Source of the DNA: Anastrepha obliqua
Lineage: Eukaryota > Arthropoda > Insecta > Diptera > Tephritidae
DNA: 64,000 nucleotides
Assembly: GCF_027943255.1 (NCBI RefSeq)
Contig: NC_072895.1
Span: 38,848,001-38,912,000, forward strand
Direction of reading: 5' to 3'
A program made the position numbers and the translations under genes. A model generated the notes under the pieces. The model was not told the origin of the DNA and made no database searches. It was given only the letters and a program-made list of their open reading frames with translations. Positions 47,341-58,702 of this stretch are shown here, one piece after another (the first letter of the stretch is position 1; each line of letters begins with the position of its first letter).

Positions 47341-48392
47341 GACACACAAAAGCATACATATATTAGGGCAAGTCATTGTTTTCAACATCATTCATAGCAA
47401 ATTGGGACTCTACTTATAATTCTAAGAAAAAAGTCCACTAGAGCATATCTCTGAAGTCAATTCCCAGCCCCCAAATCTAAAAGAAACCATTCTTAATCAG
47501 TACGAAATTAAAATGAAGATTAATATTGAAAAGCAACCGGCCAACAACAACAAAAATATTGTCCAAAGTGTTATAAATGTTATTTATTTATAATACAAAC
47601 TGATTATTTTTGGTACGAAGAATTGATTTTTCATATCTATTTTTTATTTAAAGAATGCCGTGAAGGAAATGCTACAAATCTAATAAAATGTAATATTTTA
47701 ATATTGTAATAAGAAAAGTGACTCTATATAATTTTTTTTATATTTTTAAAAACAATTAAATTTTACAAAATTTCCGAAATTTATTTTGAACATACTATTT
47801 TTTTAATCCTAAATTTTTTCTATTAACAACGTATTTCACAATTATTTTGGTTTTATATCCTTTTTACATGCAACAGAAGGAGGTTTCTTTCTACTTTGTT
47901 TAGGCACTGCCATAGCTCCCTCCCAATTTTCATATTAATAAAATTAGCTTCTTTTAATATTTAGGGGGCTCGAAATTGACTTTGCTTTAGTGGACTTTTT
48001 TTCTTAGAGTTTTATGTAGAATCCGAATCTGCTAGAAACAATGTCGAGAAAAATGAAATACAATTTAGTGACCTTTACCACATTGACCACATTTGTGCAC
48101 CTTTACATTTAATATTTTCTTTAAATTTAAAAGTTTACAAACTGACCTACGAAATTCCAATTGGCATGCGATATTTTTGCATTATAAAAGAGGATATATG
48201 TTTGTATACTTGTGTGTTCCCCATGGACTAGAGTATTGTTGCAAATATGCCTTGGATGGGTTATATAAGTAAGTTTATTTAAATCCACTAGGTGGCACTG
48301 TGGTCTGTTCATGGTCCGATTTCGATTTGTGATTTGAGATTTGAGTTGGGTACTTTAGAAATAATGTTTTTAGGGAAAAGTAACCCACTAAG
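47341..48392. other. Intergenic, no gene seen
   Basis: AT-rich, nothing recognised. Confidence 0.5.
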
Positions 48393-48703
48393 TGGCCGCC
48401 GTAGCCGAATATGTTGGTGCGTGACTACCATTCGGAATTCAGAGAGAACGTAGGTTCGAATCTCGGTGAAAGATCAAAATAAATAAAAAGTTTTTCTTAA
48501 TAGCGGTCGTCCCTCGGTAGTCAATGGCAAACCTCCCAGTGTATTTTTGTCATGAAAATGTTCCTCATAAAAAACTATTTCCCGTTCGAAGTCGGTATAA
48601 AACTGTACCTCCCTCCATTGGTGGGACAACATCAATTCGCGCGCCACAAACAGGAGGAGGAGCTCAGTCAGACACCCAAAAAGGCTGCAAACGCCTATTA
48701 TAC
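48393..48703 (+). mobile_element. tRNA-headed SINE, full-length reference copy
   Basis: About 310 bp. The head GGCCGCCGTAGCCGAAT resembles the acceptor and D-arm of a tRNA, and GGTTCGAATCTC is a good polymerase III B box. The body follows with TAGCGGTCGTCCCTCGG, CCCGTTCGAAGTCGG, CCATTGGTGGGACAACATC and GAGGAGGAGCTCAG. The tail GCAAACGCCTATTATAC is a worn version of the TAAGCGCCAATTATA tail of other copies. Fragments occur at 5574, 13861, 14770, 22730, 38382, 47274 and 60775. It is transcribed by polymerase III if active and depends on a LINE for copying. Confidence 0.85.
48402..48464 (+). promoter_or_regulatory. Internal polymerase III promoter of the SINE
   Basis: The A box-like TAGCCGAATATGTTGG lies at 48402-48416 and the B box GGTTCGAATCTC at 48453-48464. 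The 36-bp gap suits a tRNA-derived promoter. The anticodon arm is not tRNA-like, so this is not a tRNA gene. Confidence 0.7.
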
Positions 48704-48938
48704 ATTTCAGTGGCATTTTAGTAATATAAGTATTTATGCTCCTGAGTTGTAAAGTATTTACGCTCCGTGCACTAAAAAACTTTAGCTAGTGCTGGACAAC
48801 TTTCAATGGTAAATCGATAAGAAAGAATGTTTTGTTTCCAGAAATTACTGTGATTCCCATCAACATGCCATTTGAGCTCAAGTACTTATAGCTTCCAGTC
48901 CATCTCGCTTTCTCCATACCAATACAGAAAGGGCTAGG

Positions 48939-49770
48939 CAGGGGTCGGCAACCTTTTTGGTCGGAAGAGTCAAAAATTTAAATTTACTAAATTTTTAAAG
49001 AGCCACACAATTTTTTCTTGCCAACAATAAATAGTACTCGCTTAAATAAATTTGAGTGTTTTCAGAAAGTTTAAATAAATTTGTCTCACAACTTATTTCA
49101 AGTTTCAAACACGACTCTAAATTTTAATTTGTTAGTTGGCTTCTTACTTCACTTTTAATTATATTCATGCAAGAGACCGCTTTCTGGCACGTCGATCCCA
49201 AGATAGTCAGCACTCCAAATGCCAATTTCTTATTTCACTGTAGCAATCTGGAAGACTATTTCCTGCATCGAATATAAGTGCCCCAACTCGCGGAATTTCT
49301 TTTAAAGCTGTCCACTTTAGTTGTATCCATTCTCTATCCATTCCAAATGGCTCGATGTGAATTTCCTTACTATTTGTGTTGAGAGGATTTAGTATGAATG
49401 CTAGAGTGGTTTTGTTAGTTTTTAATTGTTTAAATCTGTCAGCAATTCAACTTTATTTTTTTGTTTGTTTGTAACTGTGCTGAAATAATTCGTTCCAAAA
49501 GTTGTCCTGATTTTATCGCGATTATATTTAGAAATTGAAGATCATTAAATTTGCCGGTCTGAATATCTTCTGCAAAAGGAATAAGTTTTTCTTCAAAACA
49601 AACCAATTTTCTAAGAAAACATAGGCTAGGCTTCGCTTTCCTTGCAGTTTTAGATTCAGCTCATTTAATTTCGCTGTGATATTCATCAGCTTACTCTCGA
49701 GTGGGAAATCCAAAAAAATATTATTTTTACAGAAGATTAATAGCAAAAACTAGCCGAGCAGCGTATGCCG
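48939..49770 (-). pseudogene. hAT transposon remnant (ZBED/GTF2IRD2-like transposase)
   Basis: The left edge CAGGGGTCGGCAACCTTTTT, followed by GAGCCACACAA at about 49000, is a classic hAT terminal repeat. On the minus strand, 49746-49528 reads FLDFPLESKLMNITAKLNEL, then NLKLQGKRSL. This matches the conserved helical part of hAT transposases related to ZBED/GTF2IRD2 proteins. Toward the left the frame breaks into several pieces with family-like spacing but no clean dimerisation motif. The right terminal repeat and the N-terminal zinc finger are missing. This element is unrelated in sequence to the hAT-type one at 39666. Confidence 0.7.
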
Positions 49771-50332
49771 GATATTTTTTAGTTATATTATATATATTTG
49801 TTAACAAATTTCCCTTAAATTAGATAACAATTGGAATATATATTAAGTTAATATATTAATTCACCACCGGTGGCCATTTCATATTGAAAGCAACAACAAA
49901 GTTCTCGTCTGGTTTCTAATTAGCCACAAACAATGGGCTACACTTGTCACAAGTACCATTGGGTTAGCCAAATATTGTCCCGCTGCCACATATTGTATGA
50001 CTCTATATATAATACGTACATACTCGTACTTCAAACAAAGATAACGTGCATAATAACCGTGGCAGTCACTCAAATATGAATTTCTGCAGACTGTCCTAAA
50101 ATATCTGAAAGGTTTTTAATAAAATTTATTTTATCACAAAAATGTTCGCACTTATCTTTAAATAATTTTCAAAGTAAATACGCGTATATGTTTGCATATT
50201 TACTCCCGTTTAATCATAATTCATGATAAGGCCTTTCTTCACTGAACAAATTAAATTTAAATTTGGCATAAGCATAGCTCTCTCCATATCTTATACTATT
50301 CGAAAGACAAAAGTTTAGCAGGGAGTTCTCTA

Positions 50333-50334
<2 letters not shown>
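49771..50334. other. Intergenic, no gene seen
   Basis: AT-rich. The 3' flank of the R1-clade LINE begins at its right edge. Confidence 0.5.
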
Positions 50335-50363
<29 letters not shown>

Positions 50364-52436
50364 GGCGGTGAGGTTGGGTTAAAAATGCCTTCGCACCATA
50401 TAGTAACCGTCGCTACTACGTGTGTGGTGAATCCACTAAAAATATCCCCCCTCTTCTCTTGGAGTTTTCCCTCCACCCCGGGACTGCTTCCGCATTGCTT
50501 CGAGGTAGAGGGCCAAGACGGCGTCCTAAGAAGGACACTTACTTACTCACCCTGCGTCCAGGGTCGCCTGTTTTGAGAAACCTATGCTCAATGCTCTTCA
50601 GCATGACTTTCCATTTCTCGCTTCTTTTTTCGGATAATATCCTCTACAAAATTTGTGACGGCATTCCATTTTTCTTCGTCTATCATCATTTTGTCGATAA
50701 TTTCTTCAGGTGTAAATACACCAATAGCTCGTTGTAGACCTGTTCTCTCTACGTTCCACCTCTCGCATTCAAAGAAGGTGTGCTCCGCATCATCATACTC
50801 AGTATCTCCATATATGCAGTTTGGTTGGCTCACTTTACCCATTCGCCACAAATACTTGCGAAAGGACCCATGTCCGGACAAAAACTGTGTGAGGTAATAG
50901 TTAACCTCACCGTGCTTTCTTTCTACCCACTTTTTTAGATCGGGTATTAGTCTCGCTGTCCATCTACCATACCGTTCAGAGTTCCATCTTGCTTGCCAAA
51001 GTGTAAGTGTTTGGACTCTAATATCGGAGAGGCGTAGTACTGGGGTTCCTGCGTTTTTTGTCTCCCATCTCCGTTTGCGCTCTTGTGCTAGAATATCTAT
51101 AGGGATGGTTCCGCTGATAACTAACACCGCTGCTTCAGATACTGTTCTATATGACGAAGCCACTCTGAGAGCGCAGGTGCGTTGCACAGATTGCAGAGTT
51201 TTCCGCCGGCATTGCACCCTTAGCGAATCTGCCCATATTTCGCATCCGTATAAGAGAATCGAGTTCGTCGTGTCCATTAAAAGTTTTCGCTTGTTCTGCG
51301 TTGGACCTCCAAGGTTTGCCATGAGCTTACTTAACATGCCACTTACTTTGGCAGCTCTTGTGGCAGCATGGTTTATATGCGCCCAGTAGATTAGCCTTGT
51401 GTCTAATTGCACTCCTAAGTACTTGACCACTCTTTTTGTCGATAAAGTGGCATCGAGTACCTGTATGTCTACTTCTAATGGGATACGTCTGTTCGTTAGA
51501 AGGATTAGCTCTGTTTTCTCTGTGGCCAGCTTTAATCCATGGTCTTCTAGCCATGTCTGAACTCGGATCATTACCTGATTTAACTTTCTTTTGGCTTCGT
51601 CAGTGTTCCGGGCGATTATTACAGCCGCAATGTCATCTGCGTATCCCACCAAATGCACATCCTCGGGCATCTCTATTCGAAGGATTTCATCGTAGCTTAT
51701 ATTCCAAAGTTCAGGTCCGAGTATTGATCCTTGGGCCGCACCTGCTGTTATTTGTTTGGTCTTACACCCTTCTCGCGTTTCGTATAAGAGCACGCGATTG
51801 CTTAGATAGCTGCGAATAATCTTCAATAGATTACTCGGGGTCTTGAATTTTACCTTTAAGGCTTTAATTACGTCGTCCCAACTTAAACTGTTGAAAGCAT
51901 TTCTGATATCCAGTGTGGCTAGTAATACTAAACGTTTGGAGTATCGATTACCTGCCTGGGCATATTCTACACTAGTTATTACATCTTGGATGGCTCCTAA
52001 GGTAGATCTGCCACTTCTGAAACCATGCTGCCTGTCGGAGAGGCCGCCGCTGTTCTCTACGGCTTCGCTAAGCCTATGCTTTATCAATTTCTCAAAGAGT
52101 TTTCCTGCGCTATCCAGCATACATAACGGTCTATAAGCAGACGCTAATGTTGGGTCTCCCTTTCCCTTACTGATTAGTACTAGTTTTTGTTTTTTCCATA
52201 TTTCTGGAAAAATTCCTTCTTTTAGGCATGCGTTGTACATGTTTAGCAGCAAAAAAGGTCGTTCGATTGCCAATAGTTTCAATATTTCTGCAACTACCTT
52301 GGGGCTGTCCTAAAGGCGTCGCAATATAATGAGCTCAAATCGCCTTCCGACGAAGTAATGAATGTAAGGGCGAATGCCAAAGTTTACAGATATGCGATGC
52401 CTAGAGTATAATTAAAAAAAATGGCTGTACAGATAG
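50335..52436 (-). mobile_element. R1-clade LINE, 5'-truncated, with poly(A) tail
   Basis: The element lies on the minus strand. Its poly(A) tail is the 29-nt T run at 50335-50363, and a 3' untranslated part spans 50364-50587. The coding region runs from 50588 to at least 52282. TCTCTAC just left of the T run (50327-50333) recurs at 52437-52443, a candidate 7-bp target duplication that would place the 5' end near 52436. The long intact frame and pure A tail point to a recent insertion. It is not in ribosomal DNA, unlike classical R1. Confidence 0.85.
50588..52282 (-). CDS. R1-clade LINE ORF2 protein: reverse transcriptase and C-terminal zinc knuckle, partial
   Basis: 564 open codons. The first codon here is TTG, not a true start, because the protein continues upstream (SPKVVAEI) until a stop near 52308. 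The endonuclease is missing. Reverse transcriptase blocks are in order: LLNMYNACLKEGIFPEIWKK (residues 12-31), AYRPLCMLDSAGKLFEKLI (49-67), QHGFRSGRST (85-94), LDIRNAFNSLSW (124-135, catalytic Asp125), AAQGSILGPELWN (182-194), and GYADDIAAVI (213-222, catalytic Asp216 and Asp217). The thumb includes KYLGVQLDTRL and LLYGCEIWA. A C-x-rich knuckle CIYGDTEYDDAEHTFFECER lies at 489-508. All catalytic residues are intact and there is no frameshift. It would copy its own RNA at a nicked target if a full-length version existed. Confidence 0.9.
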   Translation of the reverse strand: MKLLAIERPFLLLNMYNACLKEGIFPEIWKKQKLVLISKGKGDPTLASAYRPLCMLDSAGKLFEKLIKHRLSEAVENSGGLSDRQHGFRSGRSTLGAIQDVITSVEYAQAGNRYSKRLVLLATLDIRNAFNSLSWDDVIKALKVKFKTPSNLLKIIRSYLSNRVLLYETREGCKTKQITAGAAQGSILGPELWNISYDEILRIEMPEDVHLVGYADDIAAVIIARNTDEAKRKLNQVMIRVQTWLEDHGLKLATEKTELILLTNRRIPLEVDIQVLDATLSTKRVVKYLGVQLDTRLIYWAHINHAATRAAKVSGMLSKLMANLGGPTQNKRKLLMDTTNSILLYGCEIWADSLRVQCRRKTLQSVQRTCALRVASSYRTVSEAAVLVISGTIPIDILAQERKRRWETKNAGTPVLRLSDIRVQTLTLWQARWNSERYGRWTARLIPDLKKWVERKHGEVNYYLTQFLSGHGSFRKYLWRMGKVSQPNCIYGDTEYDDAEHTFFECERWNVERTGLQRAIGVFTPEEIIDKMMIDEEKWNAVTNFVEDIIRKKKREMESHAEEH

Positions 52437-52443
52437 TCTCTAC

Positions 52444-53319
52444 AACAATAACAAGTTGTTATTACTGATTGATAATCATCACAGCTACGAGTACTAACAA
52501 CGAATTGGATAAAAATAATTTTTTTCTACTAAAAGAATGAAAATTTCCTAGAAAAGAAATGGATTCTTCTAATGGAAATTTATTCGCAACTAAATATTGA
52601 TCAATGCGACTGGATTATAGTTTTCTTATAATCAACTGCTTCCCTTTTGCAGTTTCAATAGTCGAATAAGAAAGAATTTTTCAATTTCAAGCCAAAGAGT
52701 AACAAAAATATTCTACTCTCGGTACTATAGCTTCCGTATAACTGTACTACGTCATACTGGTGTGAAGTTGGGTTCTCTGCAGTTGCCGGAATCAAGCCAA
52801 AGTGCGAAATAAGAGAAGATATTTCGAAACTTCAGCAACATTTGAGGAATTATGTTTGAAAAAAGAAGCTCATCCTTCCCATTGTTCTATAATTCTATAG
52901 AATTATTTTAAAATAATAAATAAAGTCATCTTAATGTCTGCTATAGCAACACGCAAATATCGATATTACTTTCAATTTTTTTAAGTAGGGTATCACAAAA
53001 AACTAAACCAGGTATTTTTAAGGGAATTCATTACAGAAACCGAAATCTGGTCCTAGTACTAGGTATTATTTTATGCTCTTAGCTACATGTCCTACAAAAA
53101 TCCTTACAAGTTTGTTTGTGATATGTCGGTAGCAGCAGCAGGGTAGAATCCAACCCACCTCCTGCAGGTGAAAGATATAAATATAAATATTTATATCCAA
53201 AATTGAAGTACTAATTTAGCCTTACAAGGATATACGAGTACATAGTACAGTGCGTAACTAAGTTCTTGCTGTTTTTTTTTATGAAAATACAACTTAATTC
53301 TGAAAAAATAGTTACAAGT
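52444..53319. other. Intergenic, no gene seen
   Basis: AT-rich, nothing recognised. Confidence 0.5.
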
Positions 53320-53324
53320 GAATC

Positions 53325-54324
53325 ATTGCCCATCGCTGGCTATTACTTTTTCTCATCTTTCTGGTAGATCTCGTATACTGTTGCTGTAAAACTGTTCCTC
53401 TTTTCCATTTTTTATGTCTTCATATGAATGGAACTGCTGGTCAGCTAAACCATGTGCCATAGATCGGAACAGGTGATAATCGGACGGTGCAATATGTGGA
53501 GAATATGGCGGATGGGGTAGAATTTCCCATTTCAGTGTTTCCAGGTAGGTTTTATCGGGTTTGGCAACGTGAGGCCGAGCGTTGTCATGCTGTAGAATCA
53601 CTTTTTCATGCCTCTCCGCGTATTGCGGCCGCTTCTCAGGCTGTACTCGGCTCAATCGCATCAATTAAAGTCGATACCGATCCCTCGCTTAGTTTCGCTC
53701 GGCTTTAACGTTTATAATAAATAAAACCAACGTGGTCCCACCAAATACATAGCATACCCTTCGCAGCGTGAATATTCGCCCGAGGCGATGACGTAGAAGC
53801 ATGACCGGGCAGTCCCTATGACTTTCTTTTCTTTGGATTGCTGTAATGAATCCGTTTTTCATCACCCGTCACGATGCGATGAAGAAAACCCTTCCTTTTT
53901 TGCCGTTGGAGCAGTTGTTCACAGGCGAAAAAACGACGTTCAACAACCCTTGATTTTAACTCATAAAGAACCCAAGTCCCCTGTTTCTGAATCATTCCCA
54001 AAGCATGCAATCGCTTGGAATTGGCGGGTAACTCCTAATACTGAAGCAAGCTCTTCTTGCGTTTGACACGGATCCTCATTGAGCAATGCCTCCAATTCAG
54101 CGTCCTCGAAGGTTTTTGGCCTTCCTTCACGCGGACAGTCGTCAATGTTAAAATCACCGTCTTTGAAGCGACGAAACCAATCTCGGCACGTTGTTTCATT
54201 TAAAGCAGCATCTCCATAAACTTTTTGTAGCCCTCGATGCGCTTCAGCCGCCGTTTCTTTTCGAATGAAAGAAGAAAATCACCACTTTCCGCAAATGACG
54301 ATTATTCGGCACAAAATCAGGCAT
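53325..54324 (-). pseudogene. mariner (mauritiana-type) transposase, minus strand
   Basis: It starts at the ATG at 54324 (MPDFVPNNRHLRKVVIF), the opening seen in the mauritiana subfamily to which Mos1 belongs. The first third is broken by stops. ALGMIQKQGTWVLYEL and the first catalytic block HRIVTGDEKRIHY lie at about 54010-53820. CIWWDHVGFIYY is near 53745. The second Asp is in QHDNARPHVAK and the third in APSDYHLF, with 34 residues between (DD34D). One residue of the third block is changed (SPHIAP for SPDIAP). The protein ends around RDLPER, EKVIASDG near 53330. At least two deletions and several stops make it dead. It is distinct from the cecropia-type copies. Confidence 0.85.
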
Positions 54325-54473
54325 TTTCATAAAACCAAAAGTATATGAAACAAAACAAAATCACTAATGTGTCGAAGCAGTTTGTTTACCATATGTCTAA
54401 GCTTGGTTTATGACGTTTAGATTATGTTAGAATCGACTAGCACACACTGCTGCTATATTATTGTATATACATA

Positions 54474-55736
54474 CAGTCATTTACACCTTATTTGACACAG
54501 ATACGATTTTTTTATAAAGTGTTCTATATTTTGTCTTATTTCATTTTTCAACACAAAATACAAACAAGTGGCCACTCATTTCGTATAGTGCAAAAACATA
54601 CAGAGAATTCACGTCGCAGCTGCAATGGTACAGTTAAGCTATTTATTTCTAATTTTGGAAATTTTAAGGCTTTGGTACTTTGTTGGGTATCCTATATTAT
54701 CAATTACAGCTTGAAGACTACGTGACATGGTATGAACCAGTTTTTTTTTTGTATTCTGGACTAGTTTGGTTCCACTCTACAAGTATCTCCTTTTTAAATC
54801 GTTCAAATCCGGTGATTGTGCAGGAGTTAAAAGAAAGTGGAGGCATTCATATATTAACCAGGTTTGTACTATTTTTGACTTGTACTTAGGATCGTTGTTT
54901 TGATAAAGGCGAAAGTCGTCTTCAATTTGTAATTTTCTGGCGCGTGGAACTATATTTTTTTGCAGAAGTTTAAAAAACACATATTTGTTCATTGTTTCTT
55001 CGATAAAGAGCAAACTTCCAACTCCATTTGATAACATGCATGCACAAACCATAAAGTTACCACCGCCGTGTTCTATAGTAGCTCATAAATTTTAGGGTTT
55101 GAGCTCCGTATTAGCCCCGTGCCATACAAAAGGTCTGCCATCTCGTCCAGTTTATTCCTACCTTGTCTGCACAAAGTGCGGGCCTCCAAAATGCTGGGAT
55201 TCTATTTAGGTGGGAACGGGCAAACTGAAATCTCATACTTCTATTCTTTGCACTTACAAACGATTTATTACGGGCTATTCTGTCATTTAAATTTGTTTTC
55301 CTAAGTATTTTTCGAACAGTTTCTGGATGGCAAGTCTTACCTAAAACCTTTTTGGTCATTTTAATTAACTTTGAAACGCTTGTTGCTGGATTTACGTTCA
55401 CTTGGCGCACTAACCACTGAAACTCTTTCTCTGGAGTCTGTCGTCCTTTACCACGCGATTTAAATTATTAAAGCGTTCGATAATGTGCTGAACAGTTAAC
55501 AAACGTAAATGTACAATTTCAGCTATTTTACAGTGTGACATTCCTTTTTTGAAAACCTCTAAAACCAACTCATGCTTTTCTATCGAAGTTCTAACCCATG
55601 GTTACAGAAAAAAAAGCGTAGATAAAATTTCAGTATTGCTTTATGTCAAACACTCTCAACTATAAAAACTCTCGCATATTAAAAATATACTTTCGTTTGT
55701 TGAAACTTGCGCTGGGAATAGCGGTACTTTTGACTG
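54474..55736 (-). mobile_element. Tc1-like transposon, decayed
   Basis: A 1263-bp element. The left end is CAGTCATTTACACC and the right end is the complement of CAGTCAAAAGTACC, so the inverted repeats share CAGTCA and ACC. A TA duplication flanks it (54472-54473, 55737-55738). On the minus strand the gene runs from about 55610 to 54770: an N-terminal helix-turn-helix (GRTSIEKHELVLEVFKKGMS), the second helix (HPETVRKILRKTNLNDRIAR), and FARSHLNRIPAFW. Confidence 0.8.
54770..55610 (-). pseudogene. Tc1-like (DD34E) transposase remnant
   Basis: Three blocks in different frames. The N-terminus (about 55610-55440) and SVSKLIKMTKKVLGKTCHPE (about 55380-55320) bind DNA. The first catalytic position is in ADKVGIN near 55155, where the family has SDES: the Asp is kept. 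ACMLSNGVGSLLFIEETMNK is at about 55045-54985. The second catalytic Asp is in NNDPKYKSKIVQTWL near 54893-54850. The expected Glu after AQSPDLN is lost (AQSPDLNDLKRR). The middle is shortened and the reading frame broken, so it is inactive. Confidence 0.82.
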
Positions 55737-55738
55737 TA

Positions 55739-57830
55739 TTATTTAAGATCCGGCGTGAATTCTCTGAACTAAAATTTTATTTTTAAAATTTAATTTAAAT
55801 TCAAATTATTTTCTCTTTAAAGTGCTTTTAAATTTCTTGTTATTTCATATCTTCCTTATTTTTCTGTGCAACGAAACCTTAAAACGTCAACGAAAACAAA
55901 AAGTTCACCGTTTATAAGTATTTCACAAACTTCTGCATATTTCCAATGAAAAACACATGTTGAATATATCCCCTAGCAAATTTATACGAGTAATATATTT
56001 CTATGAGAAATATCGGTCTATGCACATCAAGTGAATAATTTGGTTGCTCACGATGTTCGCGGTCAAATGTAATACTCTTTTTAATTACTTTTAACTTTTA
56101 ATTTGTAGTGCACAAATATGTATTTTATTTAATTGTGTTGTTAAAGTTTTACTCCATATTTTATTTTCACGTTTTTAAATTGAACTGAATGTGTGACGGT
56201 TTAAATGTCCTTCATGGGAATAGTGAACCTATCCGTAGACATATGTAAATGAATTTATGCTACAATATTAAATCAAGCCGAAAACACAGAATTGCATTAA
56301 TCAATGTTGTCAACTATATTTTTCCTCCATTAAACGCACACACCATTAATGTAATTTTCTACTTACATTTTCCCCACTGTTCGTTAAATTCGCCAATGTA
56401 CTCGTCTGTAATTTATTTTACTTTCGCTTTCAGCAAACCACAACTTACACTTGAACGCGTGTAGACGGCCGTTTTGCATCTGATTTAATCGAAACCCATT
56501 AAATACCACATTCACTACAATTTGCAAAGAAATTATAATTTCAAATAGGTTTGGCGCGAAAACCGCACTGGTATGGTAGCACACCGGCGTCGGTGAATGT
56601 GTTTGTGACTCCACAGTTAGAGCACCACTCAGTCGAAATCGGTTCCGAAATGAGTTGCTATACTTCGGTATTAAATTTTTTCCTATATACATATGTACAC
56701 ACTAGGTGCCATGTGGTAGGTTATCCAAATATTTTTATTAAATTAAACACAAACAAACCAAATTTCCTCTATTTTCGGTAGGTTTTCGGTTATATTAGTC
56801 GCGTGTGATAGTAGTTGGTGCTCTTGAACTCATTTGCCTCTGTGACAATTATCGTTTGTGTGGTATTATGTTATCTTGGCGAATATTTTTTAATGTTTGC
56901 TTAGTCGCGATTAAACACTTTTATCAAAACAAATAATACAGCAGAATTTTAAAAATAAGCAATTAAAGAACTTTTATGGTGTTTAAACAATTTAGATTAT
57001 TTAAAGAACCTCCTTCTAAATATATAATAATTTCTCTAAATACAGTCAACTACCGCACGTATCGATTGCACTGGATATTAGCTGGTGAATTCAACTGCAG
57101 TACCAATGTAGTGATCTGTTGCACTTCGTTCGCGTATTTGTTTTCTATTGACTACAAAAGTATTGAACAAGTGGTTTATCAGCGATCATCATTACTTCAA
57201 CAGCAGCAAGCGTCAATTGCAACACAAACCACTATCATAAAAAGCACTGCCCTACACAAAATCTAGTATTACACTCGAAGATGCACGTGAACAAGTTTAC
57301 AAGAATATAAAAAAGCGGGTATTGGTGTCTTGTGTTATATGTAAATTTGTTATAAATACGAATATATACGAGTACACGCATATGTGCCTTCATAAAAATA
57401 TAAAAATGCAATTATCATACAGAGCGCAGCATTAGGTAGGAAATCGGCAAGCCAGATTTACTCACTCAACAACTTAAAACTGTGAGAGTAACTTCTGTTA
57501 CGTTGCGATTAGTAGCTTAACATCAGAAAATGCTGTCTGCTAACATTCCCGATCTCCTACATTCTCTGTACTTAACAGTATTTAGTGTCCCAATAACATG
57601 GGCTGTTAAGAAATTATGTAGCGAACCTTCTTATCATTTCGTGCTGCCGCTGTAAGCTTTAAATTGCTGCTGGTATACTCGTAGATAAATATAAATTAAC
57701 CATGAATGAAATAGATATTGAAAAATGTTAATAAGCGTATACTTTCTTAATTCGGATTGCAAATTGGAAAATTCAGCTATTCAAAAATTTAATTCGAAGC
57801 TGCTTGGGTAAACTATCTTTTCGTTATTAC
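55739..57830. other. Intergenic, no gene seen
   Basis: About 2 kb of AT-rich DNA. The part 57040-57270 is somewhat richer in CA-rich words but shows no recognisable exon structure. Confidence 0.45.
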
Positions 57831-57833
57831 TGA

Positions 57834-58702
57834 AGCTGATGCTTTCCATTTCAATTCAACCGGGCTATTCGGGTCATGTTCTTCGATTTCTGATAACTGA
57901 AATATGTTGCTCTCTGGTCAAAATAATGAGACACGTATTTTTTTGTTCGCCCGAAAAAATTTTTTTTCAAGATTTATCGGCAATTTTGTTTTTCGGCTCA
58001 AACTCGATTTTTTTAATTATATAAGAAAAAAAATTTTTAAATGCCCATAACTTAGTCAAAAATGAACCGATTTTAATAATTTTGGGTTCAAAATGATTGT
58101 CATTACTTACACGAGCGATTTCGTGTAGAAACAGTTGCAAAAAGGTAGTTAAAAATTTTTTATTTTGCAAAAAACAAAAAGTGCGAAACAGGTTTTTTAC
58201 TCAAAAATTCATTACTCAAAAACAACGCATTTTAGCTACTAGGTATTCAGCTCAATTAAAGTTTGAGATGTTCTTTTGATTTGGAAAAAGTTATAAAAAA
58301 AAACAAAGTACACTTTTTGAAATATTGAATTTCGAAAAAATTAAAATTTTTTTTTTCTTTTTTGCTAAATAAAAAATTTTCAACTACTTTTTTGCAACTG
58401 TTTCTACATGAAATCGCTCGTGTAAGTAATGACAATCATTTTGAGCCCAGATTTATTAAAATCGGTTCATTTTTGACTAAGTTATGGGCATTTAAAAAAA
58501 AAATGTTCTTATATAATTAAAAGAAATCGAGTTTGAGCCGAAAAACAAAATTGCCGATAACTCTTCAAAAAAATTTTTTTCGGGCGAACAAAAAAATACG
58601 TGTCTCATTATTTTGACCAGAGAGCAACATATTTGAGTTACATCGAAATCGAAGAACATGACCGGAATAGCCCGGTTGAATTGAAATGGAAAGCATCAGC
58701 TT
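57834..58702. repeat. 869-bp foldback: long inverted repeat with ~340-bp arms
   Basis: The left arm (57834 to about 58172) and right arm (about 58347 to 58702) are complementary over about 340 bp with few differences. The outer edge is AAGCTGATGCTTTCCATTTC, then GGGCTATTC. Shared inner words include TTGCTCTCTGGTCAAAATAA, CGATTTC and ATGCCCATAACTTAGTC. The central loop is about 175 bp. There is no coding content; the short open stretches in it mirror each other. A foldback transposon or long-TIR MITE is likely. A transcript across it would form a long hairpin. Confidence 0.92.

Noticed and set aside
48393..48470. tRNA gene at the SINE head
   Set aside because: The A and B boxes are good, but the anticodon arm and acceptor pairing are not, and the body continues as a known dispersed repeat.
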